Shown piece after piece: positions 8,222 through 15,982 of a stretch of 64,000 bases of DNA; the stretch's first letter is position 1, and every line of letters begins with the position of its first letter. The DNA comes from Candidatus Stackebrandtia excrementipullorum (lineage in GTDB: Bacteria > Actinomycetota > Actinomycetes > Mycobacteriales > Micromonosporaceae), in the NCBI GenBank assembly GCA_019113825.1, contig DXGR01000027.1:124001-188000 (forward strand). Reading direction: 5' to 3'. The notes under the pieces were generated by a model that was given only the letters and a program-made list of their open reading frames with translations, searched no databases and was not told where the DNA came from. Position numbers and translations under genes: made by a program.

Positions 8222-10606
8222 TTATCCTCTTAGCCACGAACTCTTTTCGGCATGACGAAGCCGTGACGTCAAAGCCATGGCACCGAGATAGCCGGCTGCG
8301 ATCAGAATCAGCGGATAGGCCACGTAGACCAGCAACGGGTTCGGTATGAACGCCAGATTCGCGATTCCCAGTCCCGCCACCGATATAAAGAAGCCCACAA
8401 GAGACTCTCCTACCGTGGCGGTGAAGACGAGACCGAGCACGGTCCCGATGATCACCGACAGAAGGGTCTTACCCCTCACCTGCGCGATAATCTCTCGGGT
8501 GGAGAAACCGATGGCCGACAGCACGCCCATCTTCCGTCGCTCGCTCGTCAAGCGAAGCTTCAGGAACATGCACGTGATCAACACGGCGACACCGATACCG
8601 AAAGCAAACGCCAACACGGCGGCGCTGCGGAACGCATCGGTCACGTACGACAGGGTCTGTTGCACGTAGTCGCGCATCGGGATCACACCGGCGGCCGGGA
8701 AACGGTCGCTGTAATCGTCGGCGACGGCTGCCGCCCCGTTCTCGTCTACGGAGTTGGCGTAAACGACGTAACTGGCGGCACCCGTGGTCACCTCGCCCTG
8801 CATTTTCGCGGTGTAGCCACCCGATGTCACATCCTGGTAGACGCCGCTGATCACGACCGTGCTTTCGTCGTCACCCCGCCGGATCGTCAGTTCGTCGCCG
8901 GTGCCGACCTGATACTTGTCTGCGTTCAAGACCGACAGAGCGATCTGCCCGGCTTCGGGTCGGCCGCCCTCCACGAACTCGACCGTGTCACCGGAATAGT
9001 CGCCGACCTCGACTCGAAGCGTCTCCCAACCCTCTTCGCCCTCGGTCTCGTACAGGACGTTGGCGAAGGCGCGCACGTCGGTCAACCGGTCGTCGCTCTC
9101 CATGTCCGCCAAGATCTCCTGGCGAACCGTGTCCACGTCGTCGGAGAACTGTAGGTCTGCCCGGATGTCGCTTTCCGGAGCTCCCATGTAGGTGACGAAG
9201 CGCGGGCTCTCGAACGTGCTGAGCAGGTTCAACGGAAGCATCATCAAGACCGCCGCGATGAAGAAGACGATCGGAATGAGAATCCACTGTCTCGCGTCGG
9301 CACGGAATTCCAACAGGGACAGTTTCCGGTTCAGATTCTCGCCACGGTAGGTGGCCAGGCTCGTCTTGCGGACCCGCTTGGCCTGCCGTTTGGCCCGCCG
9401 AGCCGTCTGCTTGTCGTCCAGTGTGCTGCCGTGCACCAGGGCGTTGACCACCTGGATCTTCCGCACCCTGCGAAACACTCTGCGGCATATGCCGATGACG
9501 AACAGGTAGACCAGCAGCAACGCCAGAACCGGTACCAGAATCGTAGCGATGCCGGGCCGTGCCTCCGCATAGTTCACCTGAATGTTCTGCGTCAACAGGT
9601 TCGTCGCCACGACGGCCAGGAGGCCACCGACGATGCACGCGATGAGGGTCATGACCCGATATTTCGACAGGTACAGACCCGATATCGCCTTGTCGGGAAG
9701 ACCGATCGCCTTCATGGCGCCGATTTCACGGACCTCGTCCTCCAAGGTCCCTCGGATCACGAAACGTGAGTTGAGAAGCGCGATGAAAATGAGCAGGACA
9801 CTGACGAACACCAGCGCCACCGCGACAAGACCGTCACTGAAGGCGTTGATGATTCGAATCATCTCGAACGTAACGGCCTGCCCGTTCTTCGGCAGGGTTT
9901 CGTCGGATTCGTATGCCCGCTGGAAGTCGGACAACGCCGCCAAGTCCGACAGGCGATATTCGACGATGATTTCGGGATCGCCGACGCCGGCACCCTGAAG
10001 TTCGGCGAAGTCCTCCTCTGAAACCAGGAACCGGGTTGCCGAGGACAACGACGAGGCCATCTGCGAGTCGCGCACGAAGCCTTCGACGGTCAGGTCGAGA
10101 ACTCCGTCGTCGATTTGTATCTGGAGTTCGTCACCGGCTTCCAGATCGAAGTTGGTCTTGTATGCCACCGGGACATAAACCTCCCCTTGGGAGGGTTCCG
10201 GTATCGACCCGGTTTCGTCGATGAGGAAGTCGAACTCCTCGTTTTGGACGACGAACAGGTTGTCGATCAAGCTGGCGGACAGGTCACCGGACTCCGACGT
10301 CGACGGGCTGTGCCAACCGATGGCCGCCCCGTCGAAGCCCAACATCTCCTCGATGAGCCACGCGTCGATCTCGGGGTGGTCCGCAGCGAAACGGTCCAGT
10401 TCCGCCTGGTCGAACTCCCCCTTGTGCATTTGAAGGAAATGCGGTGGCTGTGCCTCGTCGAAGAGCTGGTTGACCGAACCGATCAACCGCTCCATGACCA
10501 TGGATCCGGTGGCCATCAGAAATGCACTGAGAACCAGGATCACGATAAGGGCGATATTGACGCCCTTATTTTTGATCAGATCGTTGTATGTGTATCGAAA
10601 ACGCAC
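8222..10606 (-). CDS. FtsX-like ABC transporter permease
   Basis: A 794-residue permease with two FtsX-type halves. The first half has TM1 near residues 17-37, a soluble periplasmic-type domain to about 250, and three helices around VAVALVFVSVLLIFIALL and MTLIACIVGGLLAVVATNLL. The second half has a helix at WILIPIVFFIAAVLMML, another extracytoplasmic domain, and three C-terminal helices. Conserved FtsX phrases appear twice (IGAMKAIGLP; MGVLSAIGFS). I chose the GTG at 10606 because AAAGGGG precedes it and it clears the upstream gene; a start at 10663 would overlap that gene. It pairs with the downstream ATPase and probably moves or expels a lipophilic or peptide metabolite at the membrane. Confidence 0.85.
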   Translation of the reverse strand: MRFRYTYNDLIKNKGVNIALIVILVLSAFLMATGSMVMERLIGSVNQLFDEAQPPHFLQMHKGEFDQAELDRFAADHPEIDAWLIEEMLGFDGAAIGWHSPSTSESGDLSASLIDNLFVVQNEEFDFLIDETGSIPEPSQGEVYVPVAYKTNFDLEAGDELQIQIDDGVLDLTVEGFVRDSQMASSLSSATRFLVSEEDFAELQGAGVGDPEIIVEYRLSDLAALSDFQRAYESDETLPKNGQAVTFEMIRIINAFSDGLVAVALVFVSVLLIFIALLNSRFVIRGTLEDEVREIGAMKAIGLPDKAISGLYLSKYRVMTLIACIVGGLLAVVATNLLTQNIQVNYAEARPGIATILVPVLALLLVYLFVIGICRRVFRRVRKIQVVNALVHGSTLDDKQTARRAKRQAKRVRKTSLATYRGENLNRKLSLLEFRADARQWILIPIVFFIAAVLMMLPLNLLSTFESPRFVTYMGAPESDIRADLQFSDDVDTVRQEILADMESDDRLTDVRAFANVLYETEGEEGWETLRVEVGDYSGDTVEFVEGGRPEAGQIALSVLNADKYQVGTGDELTIRRGDDESTVVISGVYQDVTSGGYTAKMQGEVTTGAASYVVYANSVDENGAAAVADDYSDRFPAAGVIPMRDYVQQTLSYVTDAFRSAAVLAFAFGIGVAVLITCMFLKLRLTSERRKMGVLSAIGFSTREIIAQVRGKTLLSVIIGTVLGLVFTATVGESLVGFFISVAGLGIANLAFIPNPLLVYVAYPLILIAAGYLGAMALTSRLRHAEKSSWLRG

Positions 10607-10620
10607 CGAGCCCCTTTGGC

Positions 10621-11109
10621 TCACTGGAGGCTCCAAACTCCCGGAATCTGCAAGGACATCCATGTCAGCACGGCGTGGTACACCACGTCCAAGATGATGT
10701 TGAAGAGTTCGATCCCATCGGTTTTCCCCTCCTTCTTTCGCTTACGCATGATTTCCTGCGTGTGGGTCCACAGTCCACTAAGCCCGTAGATGTACAACGT
10801 AACGAGAGTGGCGACCCAGAAGTTTCCCTGGAACCAGATGGCAAGGACACCCATGACACCGAGGCCGAATTGGGCGAACCCGTACTTGACCTGGAACGGG
10901 CCGCTGGGCCACCCGAGCTTCGCGGCCGTCTTCTCCGGCTGAAGCACGTTGATGATGAAGCCACCCACGGCGATGATTCCGTGCGACACCGCGAACTGGT
11001 GCAGCAGGAACGTCTTCATCACCTCGGTGTAATCGGCCGAGAAACCACCGATTGCCAATTGAATAACGGCGGTAAGAATACCCGCACCGATTATCGCGAC
11101 AATCCACAT
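10621..11109 (-). CDS. Small membrane protein of unknown function (DUF6790-like)
   Basis: A 162-residue protein with about four hydrophobic helices and a charged segment (MRKRKKEGKTDG). The central stretch, GPFQVKYGFAQFGLGVMGVL, recalls the arrangement in DUF6790 proteins, but I am not certain of that family. The start ATG has GAGG about 9 nt upstream, in the tail of the MFS gene whose stop is 6 bp away. It sits between an MFS exporter and an ABC permease, so it may assist export or resistance. No catalytic motif is evident. Confidence 0.7.
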   Translation of the reverse strand: MWIVAIIGAGILTAVIQLAIGGFSADYTEVMKTFLLHQFAVSHGIIAVGGFIINVLQPEKTAAKLGWPSGPFQVKYGFAQFGLGVMGVLAIWFQGNFWVATLVTLYIYGLSGLWTHTQEIMRKRKKEGKTDGIELFNIILDVVYHAVLTWMSLQIPGVWSLQ

Positions 11110-11115
11110 GTTGAA

Positions 11116-12471
11116 TTACCTCTTTGATTCGTTCAGTTTTTGTATCAAGTTGTCCTCCATGGCTCGGATGCTCTTGACGCGGTTGATCACCAGCGCCAGG
11201 ACGATGAGCAGGACACCGACGATCATCAGCATCAAACCGATTCCGCGGGACTCTCCGACGCCGATCAACAAACCGAGGTTTCCGGCGAGCACCCCGTCGG
11301 GCATGAGAAGCGGGTTGAAGACAAAGTCGGCAAGCACACCCGAAATCGCGTAGGCCACGATGTAGCCCAGTTGGGAGATGAGCCCCATGAGTCCCCACAC
11401 CTTGCCCTGCATCTCGTTGGGGACCGATGCGCGCGCCAGAACCTCGACGCTTGTGTTCAGAGGAGGCAAAGTCATGAAGAACAGGAATGCCAACGCGCCG
11501 ATGATGTATACGTTCACACTGGCGCCCATGAAGATGACGACGGTACCGGCCGCGGCCAGGCCGAGCGCCATATAGGTGATGTGGCGGTTGCCCATGTTGA
11601 ACAGGCCGATGGCCAGACTCGCGACCACCATGCCGATCGCGGCAATGGACTTGACGTACCCTAGAACCTCTTCATTGGACAGATCTAGGAGCATCGGTGT
11701 CAGCAGGGTTTGGAGGAATCCCATACAGAAGGTCACGAAGGTGACCAGAAGCATCAGAACCGTGATACCTCGGTTCTCACCGAGGAAGCTCACTCCGAAG
11801 CGGAGATCCTCCCAGATGCCGCGTTCGTTCAACGGCTTCTTCGACGTGATCGTCCGCCACACCAGGAGCATGCACACAATGGTCACGGTCATCGTGGCAA
11901 TGTCGATGACGAGGATCAGCGTGATGCTGAACCATTTCATCAAGATACCCGCCAACGCAGGCGATATCAGATACTGCGAGGCGGAGGCGAACTGAACCAG
12001 ACCGCCGGCCCTCGCATACTGCTCCGGAGTGAGCAGATCCGTTACCGTCGCACGATAGGCGGGGTCCATGACCGACGTGAACAGGGAGCTGAATCCGACA
12101 CACAGACAGATCATCAGCACGCTTCCGTGTCCGGTTTCGAACGCGAAGACGAGCGCCAAAAGACCCACGGCCGACAGGGTGTCGCCCAGGATCATCAACA
12201 GTCGACGATCGAAACGGTCGGCGAGTGCACCGCCCAACGGCGCCAACAACACTTCCGGAAGGAACGCCACCATGGTGATGAGCGCGACCGTTGTCGCGCG
12301 TCCGGTCTCCTGGTATACCCAAACACCAAGGCCGAATGCGGTCAGGCCGTTTCCGACCCGAGCGACCAGCTGCGCCGCCCATATGAGTAGGAAGCTTCGA
12401 AAGTTGCGCGAAATCTCGGCTTCGGACAACTGTCGCTCCGGCGGACCTTCTGACGTTTTCACAGAATCCAT
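11116..12471 (-). CDS. MFS transporter, probable exporter
   Basis: A 451-residue major facilitator with twelve predicted helices. The loop 2-3 signature is visible as GGALADRFDRRLLMILGD. The N-terminal part (RNFRSFLLIWAAQLVARVGNGLTAFGLGVWVY) is like enterobactin/macrolide exporter-type MFS proteins. The start at ATG 12471 is the only good Met before the first helix, though no strong ribosome site is seen. It is flanked by a type II thioesterase gene and a small membrane protein gene in the NRPS-PKS train, so efflux of the assembled product or of an intermediate is the natural expectation. Confidence 0.88.
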   Translation of the reverse strand: MDSVKTSEGPPERQLSEAEISRNFRSFLLIWAAQLVARVGNGLTAFGLGVWVYQETGRATTVALITMVAFLPEVLLAPLGGALADRFDRRLLMILGDTLSAVGLLALVFAFETGHGSVLMICLCVGFSSLFTSVMDPAYRATVTDLLTPEQYARAGGLVQFASASQYLISPALAGILMKWFSITLILVIDIATMTVTIVCMLLVWRTITSKKPLNERGIWEDLRFGVSFLGENRGITVLMLLVTFVTFCMGFLQTLLTPMLLDLSNEEVLGYVKSIAAIGMVVASLAIGLFNMGNRHITYMALGLAAAGTVVIFMGASVNVYIIGALAFLFFMTLPPLNTSVEVLARASVPNEMQGKVWGLMGLISQLGYIVAYAISGVLADFVFNPLLMPDGVLAGNLGLLIGVGESRGIGLMLMIVGVLLIVLALVINRVKSIRAMEDNLIQKLNESKR

Positions 12472-12508
12472 CGGATGATCAAACGCTCCTCAGTGCTCAC
12501 CCGGCGCC

Positions 12509-12540
12509 GCATGGGCCTGCCGGCGAAGGCAGGCCCATGC
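12509..12540 (-). promoter_or_regulatory. 13-bp perfect hairpin between thioesterase and MFS genes
   Basis: Arms GCATGGGCCTGCC (12509-12521) and GGCAGGCCCATGC (12528-12540) are perfect complements around a 6-nt loop. No T-run follows on the minus strand, so this looks more like an RNA-stabilising or attenuating hairpin within the operon than a full terminator. Confidence 0.55.
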
Positions 12541-12577
12541 GATTCCATTTCGACGTTGCAGCCCATGTCTGCAGCGT

Positions 12578-13333
12578 TCACACGTGCTCCGCGGGAATCT
12601 TGTTGAGATCGTTGATGATCGTGTCCAGCGGTTCGATCGCGTGCAGGACGAACATGTGTCCCTCCTGCTCGAGAAGGTGGGTACGGATCGGCCTGGCGAT
12701 GTAGTCCTGCCAGGCGGCAGCCGTACCCGCCGGTGTCTGTCCGTCTTTACCGCCCAGAATCAGGCGGGTCCTGACGTCGAGTTTCACCGGAGGAGTTCGT
12801 TTCGCGTCCTCCAGGACCCGGTAGTCGGCACGGAAAGCGGGCAGGAACATGTCGATCAACGCCTTGTTGCGCGCCACGTCCTCCGATATCGCACCGAACG
12901 TCGACAGGTGTGCCAACAGATCCGTTTCCGGAAGGGTCGAATAACCCACCACCGGGAGATCCCGCGGCGCACTGGACGCCGACAGCACCAGGTCCGTTGG
13001 CCGCCGTCCCTCGAAAGTCGACCGACGGGCCATCTCCAGCATCACGTGGTACGCCATGACGCCGCCCATACTGTGACCGAAGAACACCGCGTCGGGTTTC
13101 AGTACGTCACCGAAACCGTCCACGTAGCAGTCGACGAGCGGTGCCAGCCTCTCGTACGGCGGCTGATCCGACGTTCCGTGGCCGGGAGGGTTCACCGTCC
13201 AAATGTCCCAGTCACCGTTGAGGTGTTTCACCAAACGGTTGAAGGACGCGCCGAACCCTCCCAGAAACGGGAACATCACGATTTGACGTCCCGTCTCCGA
13301 TGGACGGAGGTTCCACAGGATTGAGGAACTCAA
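12578..13333 (-). CDS. Type II thioesterase (editing thioesterase of NRPS/PKS)
   Basis: A 251-residue alpha/beta hydrolase of the GrsT/RifR class that removes aberrant acyl groups from carrier proteins. FPFLGGFGASF forms the oxyanion region, the nucleophile Ser is in FFGHSMGGVMAYH near residue 92, the acidic residue lies around RLILGGKDGQTP, and the catalytic His is in EQEGHMFVL. The start is the TTG at 13333, overlapping the stop of the upstream membrane-protein gene as TTGA, which indicates coupling. As the giant synthetase has no C-terminal thioesterase domain, this enzyme could also contribute to release, but proofreading is the family role. Confidence 0.92.
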   Translation of the reverse strand: MSSSILWNLRPSETGRQIVMFPFLGGFGASFNRLVKHLNGDWDIWTVNPPGHGTSDQPPYERLAPLVDCYVDGFGDVLKPDAVFFGHSMGGVMAYHVMLEMARRSTFEGRRPTDLVLSASSAPRDLPVVGYSTLPETDLLAHLSTFGAISEDVARNKALIDMFLPAFRADYRVLEDAKRTPPVKLDVRTRLILGGKDGQTPAGTAAAWQDYIARPIRTHLLEQEGHMFVLHAIEPLDTIINDLNKIPAEHV

Positions 13334-14313
13334 CCCGATGCTCCCTCGCCTGCACCGGCCATGGCCGGTGCACCCGCGGCGTTCTCCTTGCTCCTGTCGC
13401 CGACGCCGGGTACCGGGGATCCCTGACGGACGGTGTACTCGTTCTCAAGGTACTCGGGGAAGGTGAAGCGCTCGTCAAGTTGGCCACCGGGCGCCTGCTG
13501 CTTCAGAACGAAGTACAGAACGACCGCCAGCGCGGCGAACACCCCAAGCTGAATGAACTGGGTCGTGGTCTGGAAGATGTACAGCTGCAGGGCGCTGCCG
13601 GAGGCCGAGACCCAGAACGGCACGAGGAAGAAGACCACATTGCCCTTCATGCGGCTGAGAAGGAAACTCATGGCGGTGCACAGGACGCACAGCTGCGCCG
13701 CGTACAGCGGCCAGGCGATGGCCAGCTCGAACGAGGCGAAGACGTTGCCCGGTGCCACGAACAAGGCGATACCCATACCGGTGGCGAAACCTGCGGTGAT
13801 GTGGCTCCTGGTGACGCGGTGCATCAGCGGCAGGAAGAAACCGAACCAACCGATGGCGATCGCCACCATCCCGATCTCCATGTAGAAGAGCTCGAGGAAT
13901 GTCAGCACCATGTCCAACGGCGCCAGCGGCTCCGGTGGCACCTCGATGCCGAACAGTATGCACAGGTAACGGATGGCGAAGATGTAGACCGCCATGATCA
14001 GGATCAGGACGGGCAACCAGAGCAGGTCCTTCTTCCGCGGAATCAAAGACAGGAAGAAGTTTCCGATGCCTCGAATGCCGTCGTGGAGGAAGAAGATGAG
14101 GAAGGCGGCGATCGCCGGGCTGTGCAGGATGATGATGACGATGGGGTTGCGCAGGTGCAACTCGCCCAGGGCCTGGACGGCGAAGTCGCCGGCCACCAGG
14201 TAGAACGTCGTCAACGCCCACACCGACCCGATGGTCAGGAGCAGGTAGAGAACGAAGTACTTGGTGTAAGGCTGAAACGGCTGCTTCGTTGCTGGGGGGG
14301 CGGTGGAAGACAT
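13330..14313 (-). CDS. Polytopic membrane protein, degenerate CPBP/CAAX-protease-like
   Basis: A 327-residue integral membrane protein with about eight helices and a hydrophilic C-terminal tail of some 50 residues. The stretch MEIGMVAIAIGWFGFFLPLMHR near residues 155-175 resembles the EExxWRGxLLP region of CPBP (Abi, type II CAAX) proteases, but the paired Glu and the Arg are not conserved. The later HxxxF/H helices are also replaced (AGFATGMGIALFVAPGNVF). I therefore read it as a catalytically dead relative or a look-alike. Start ATG 14313 has GGAG just upstream. It is 22 bp downstream of the aminotransferase gene and overlaps the thioesterase start. Its role is unknown; self-immunity or membrane anchoring of the assembly line are possibilities. 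Confidence 0.62.
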   Translation of the reverse strand: MSSTAPPATKQPFQPYTKYFVLYLLLTIGSVWALTTFYLVAGDFAVQALGELHLRNPIVIIILHSPAIAAFLIFFLHDGIRGIGNFFLSLIPRKKDLLWLPVLILIMAVYIFAIRYLCILFGIEVPPEPLAPLDMVLTFLELFYMEIGMVAIAIGWFGFFLPLMHRVTRSHITAGFATGMGIALFVAPGNVFASFELAIAWPLYAAQLCVLCTAMSFLLSRMKGNVVFFLVPFWVSASGSALQLYIFQTTTQFIQLGVFAALAVVLYFVLKQQAPGGQLDERFTFPEYLENEYTVRQGSPVPGVGDRSKENAAGAPAMAGAGEGASG

Positions 14314-14335
14314 GTTCTCCACAATTCTTGAAGGG

Positions 14336-15664
14336 TTAGTAGATTTCGTCGATGGACTGTTTGGCTTCGCCAAGCGCTTTGCCGACCCGGACCTTGAAGA
14401 ACTCCAGGTCCTCCTCCGACAGTTGGGCATTGGGGTAGAGCCGGGAGAAGCTGGACACGAGCACACCGTGTCGCTGCATCGCCGTTGCCGTGATGATGTC
14501 CTTGCTCATGAGCTCGAACGAGTACTGCCCGGGATGTTCCAGTGGCTTCTCACAGCAGTGGAAGGAGGCGAGACCGGGCGGTCCCTGTACCACCATCGGC
14601 AATCCGACTCCGTCGGCCGCCTCCACCAAAATGGAGTGCAACTCTTCGGCACGGCGGTGCATCTGATGCACCAGTGCCTCATTGTTCCTCGAGAGGATCT
14701 GGAAAGTCGCGGTCACGGCGGCGGTACCGAGGGGGTATCCGTTGTACGTACCGGCGTGGATGACTCGCTTCGTTTCCAGCAGCTCCATGAGTTCGCGCTT
14801 ACCGGCGAGGGCCGAGACGGGGATGCCGCCACCACCCAACGCCTTGCCGAACGTGGTCAGGTCTGGGGTCACACCGAGCTTCTTTTGAGCGCCTCCAACG
14901 CCCATGCGCATACCGGTGATCATCTCGTCGAAGATCAACACCACACCGTATTCGGTGCACAGTGCACGCAGTTTCTCAAGAAAGCCCGGTGCCGGATCGA
15001 TCGATCCACCGTTGACACAGACCGGTTCGGTGAGGACGCAGGCAAGCGTGTCACCATGTTCCCGGAAGAACGATTCCAGGCGGTCGCCGTCATTCCACGG
15101 GAGAAGGAACGACTGATCGGACATGATGTTCGTCGCTCGTCCCGCCGTGCCCTTGTAATCGCCTCGGAAGTCGACCGGGACCGGGTGAGCGGCCTCCTTG
15201 GCACGGCCGCCCATGATGTTGTCGGCGTTGCCGTGGTAGTGGTTCTCAAAACGCAGAAAACGGTTGCGTTTGGTATAGGCCCGAGCCAGGCGTAGCGCCG
15301 TCTGCAGGATTTCGGTGCCGGAAAGACCGAACCGAACCATCTCGGCGGACGGGATGTGAGCATTCATCAGTTCGAGCGCGTCGGCGTCGAAATCACAATG
15401 GCTGACGCATAGAACGCGCTGCATGGCGCTTTCCAACGCGCCGATGTACTCCTGGTGGCCGTGCCCGAGAATCATCGCGCCGAAACGGGCGTACAGGTCG
15501 AGATATTCGTTCCCGTCCATGTCAAACAAGCGACTTTGCTTGCTGTCCACGAAGTGGAGCGGCGTCTCCTCCCACGGCAGGTTGAAGTTGTAGTGCACAC
15601 CACCGGGGAGGATTTTTTTCACCCTCTCGTGGTATCGCTGATTCGCAGACTGTACTTGCGTCAC
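14336..15664 (-). CDS. Class III aminotransferase, glutamate-1-semialdehyde aminomutase-like
   Basis: A PLP enzyme of about 442 residues. The family features are the N-terminal LPGGVHYNFN, the substrate-side RFGLSGTEILQTALRLARAY, the PLP-contact phrase LIFDEMITGMR and the Schiff-base Lys in TTFGKALGGGG. The GTG at 15664 is favoured because GAAAGGA lies 5 nt upstream; GTG 15682 and ATG 15679 are in-frame alternatives. In hybrid lipopeptide systems such as iturin/mycosubtilin, GSA-like aminotransferase domains convert a beta-ketoacyl carrier intermediate to a beta-amino acyl chain. Here the enzyme is free-standing directly after an AT-less ketosynthase and an ACP, so amination of a polyketide intermediate is a plausible inference. 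True heme-pathway HemL activity is unlikely in this context. Confidence 0.87.
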   Translation of the reverse strand: MTQVQSANQRYHERVKKILPGGVHYNFNLPWEETPLHFVDSKQSRLFDMDGNEYLDLYARFGAMILGHGHQEYIGALESAMQRVLCVSHCDFDADALELMNAHIPSAEMVRFGLSGTEILQTALRLARAYTKRNRFLRFENHYHGNADNIMGGRAKEAAHPVPVDFRGDYKGTAGRATNIMSDQSFLLPWNDGDRLESFFREHGDTLACVLTEPVCVNGGSIDPAPGFLEKLRALCTEYGVVLIFDEMITGMRMGVGGAQKKLGVTPDLTTFGKALGGGGIPVSALAGKRELMELLETKRVIHAGTYNGYPLGTAAVTATFQILSRNNEALVHQMHRRAEELHSILVEAADGVGLPMVVQGPPGLASFHCCEKPLEHPGQYSFELMSKDIITATAMQRHGVLVSSFSRLYPNAQLSEEDLEFFKVRVGKALGEAKQSIDEIY

Positions 15665-15688
15665 ATTGTTCCTTTCCATCACTAAGCC

Positions 15689-15706
15689 GACCTGCGCAGG
15701 CAGGTC
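15689..15706 (-). promoter_or_regulatory. Short hairpin between ACP and aminotransferase genes
   Basis: A 7-bp perfect inverted repeat GACCTGC/GCAGGTC with a GCAG loop fills most of the 53-bp gap. There is no T-run, so it may be an intra-operon mRNA stability element. Confidence 0.35.
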
Positions 15707-15717
15707 ACGGACGAGAT

Positions 15718-15969
15718 TCAGGCGTCCTCGTCCTCGGCTTCCTCCGCCAGGTAGGTCGTGATGTCGTCAACGGTCTTGAACTCGAAGAGGGCAACCGGGT
15801 TGATGTCCATGTCGAGTTCCTTACGCAGGCGGTTGATGATCTTCAGCGCCTGGACGGAGGAGACACCAAGCTTCATAAAGCTCGCGTTCTCGTCGATCTC
15901 TCCGGGCGAAATCGACAGTTCGGTCGCGATTTCCTTGGTGAGGACCGTCTTGATGTGTTCCTTATCCAT
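15718..15969 (-). CDS. Acyl carrier protein, PKS type
   Basis: An 83-residue discrete carrier protein. The attachment Ser is in KLGVSSVQALKI near residue 40, followed by the usual NPVALFEFKTVDDITTYL helix. The start ATG 15969 has AAGGA 7 nt upstream; the in-frame start at 15993 overlaps the upstream gene. The sequence is nearer to PKS module ACPs than to primary-metabolism AcpP. It lies 13 bp after the AT-less ketosynthase gene and before the aminotransferase gene, so these three probably act as one dissociated extension/amination unit. Confidence 0.9.
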   Translation of the reverse strand: MDKEHIKTVLTKEIATELSISPGEIDENASFMKLGVSSVQALKIINRLRKELDMDINPVALFEFKTVDDITTYLAEEAEDEDA

Positions 15970-15982
15970 TGTGTTTCCTTTT

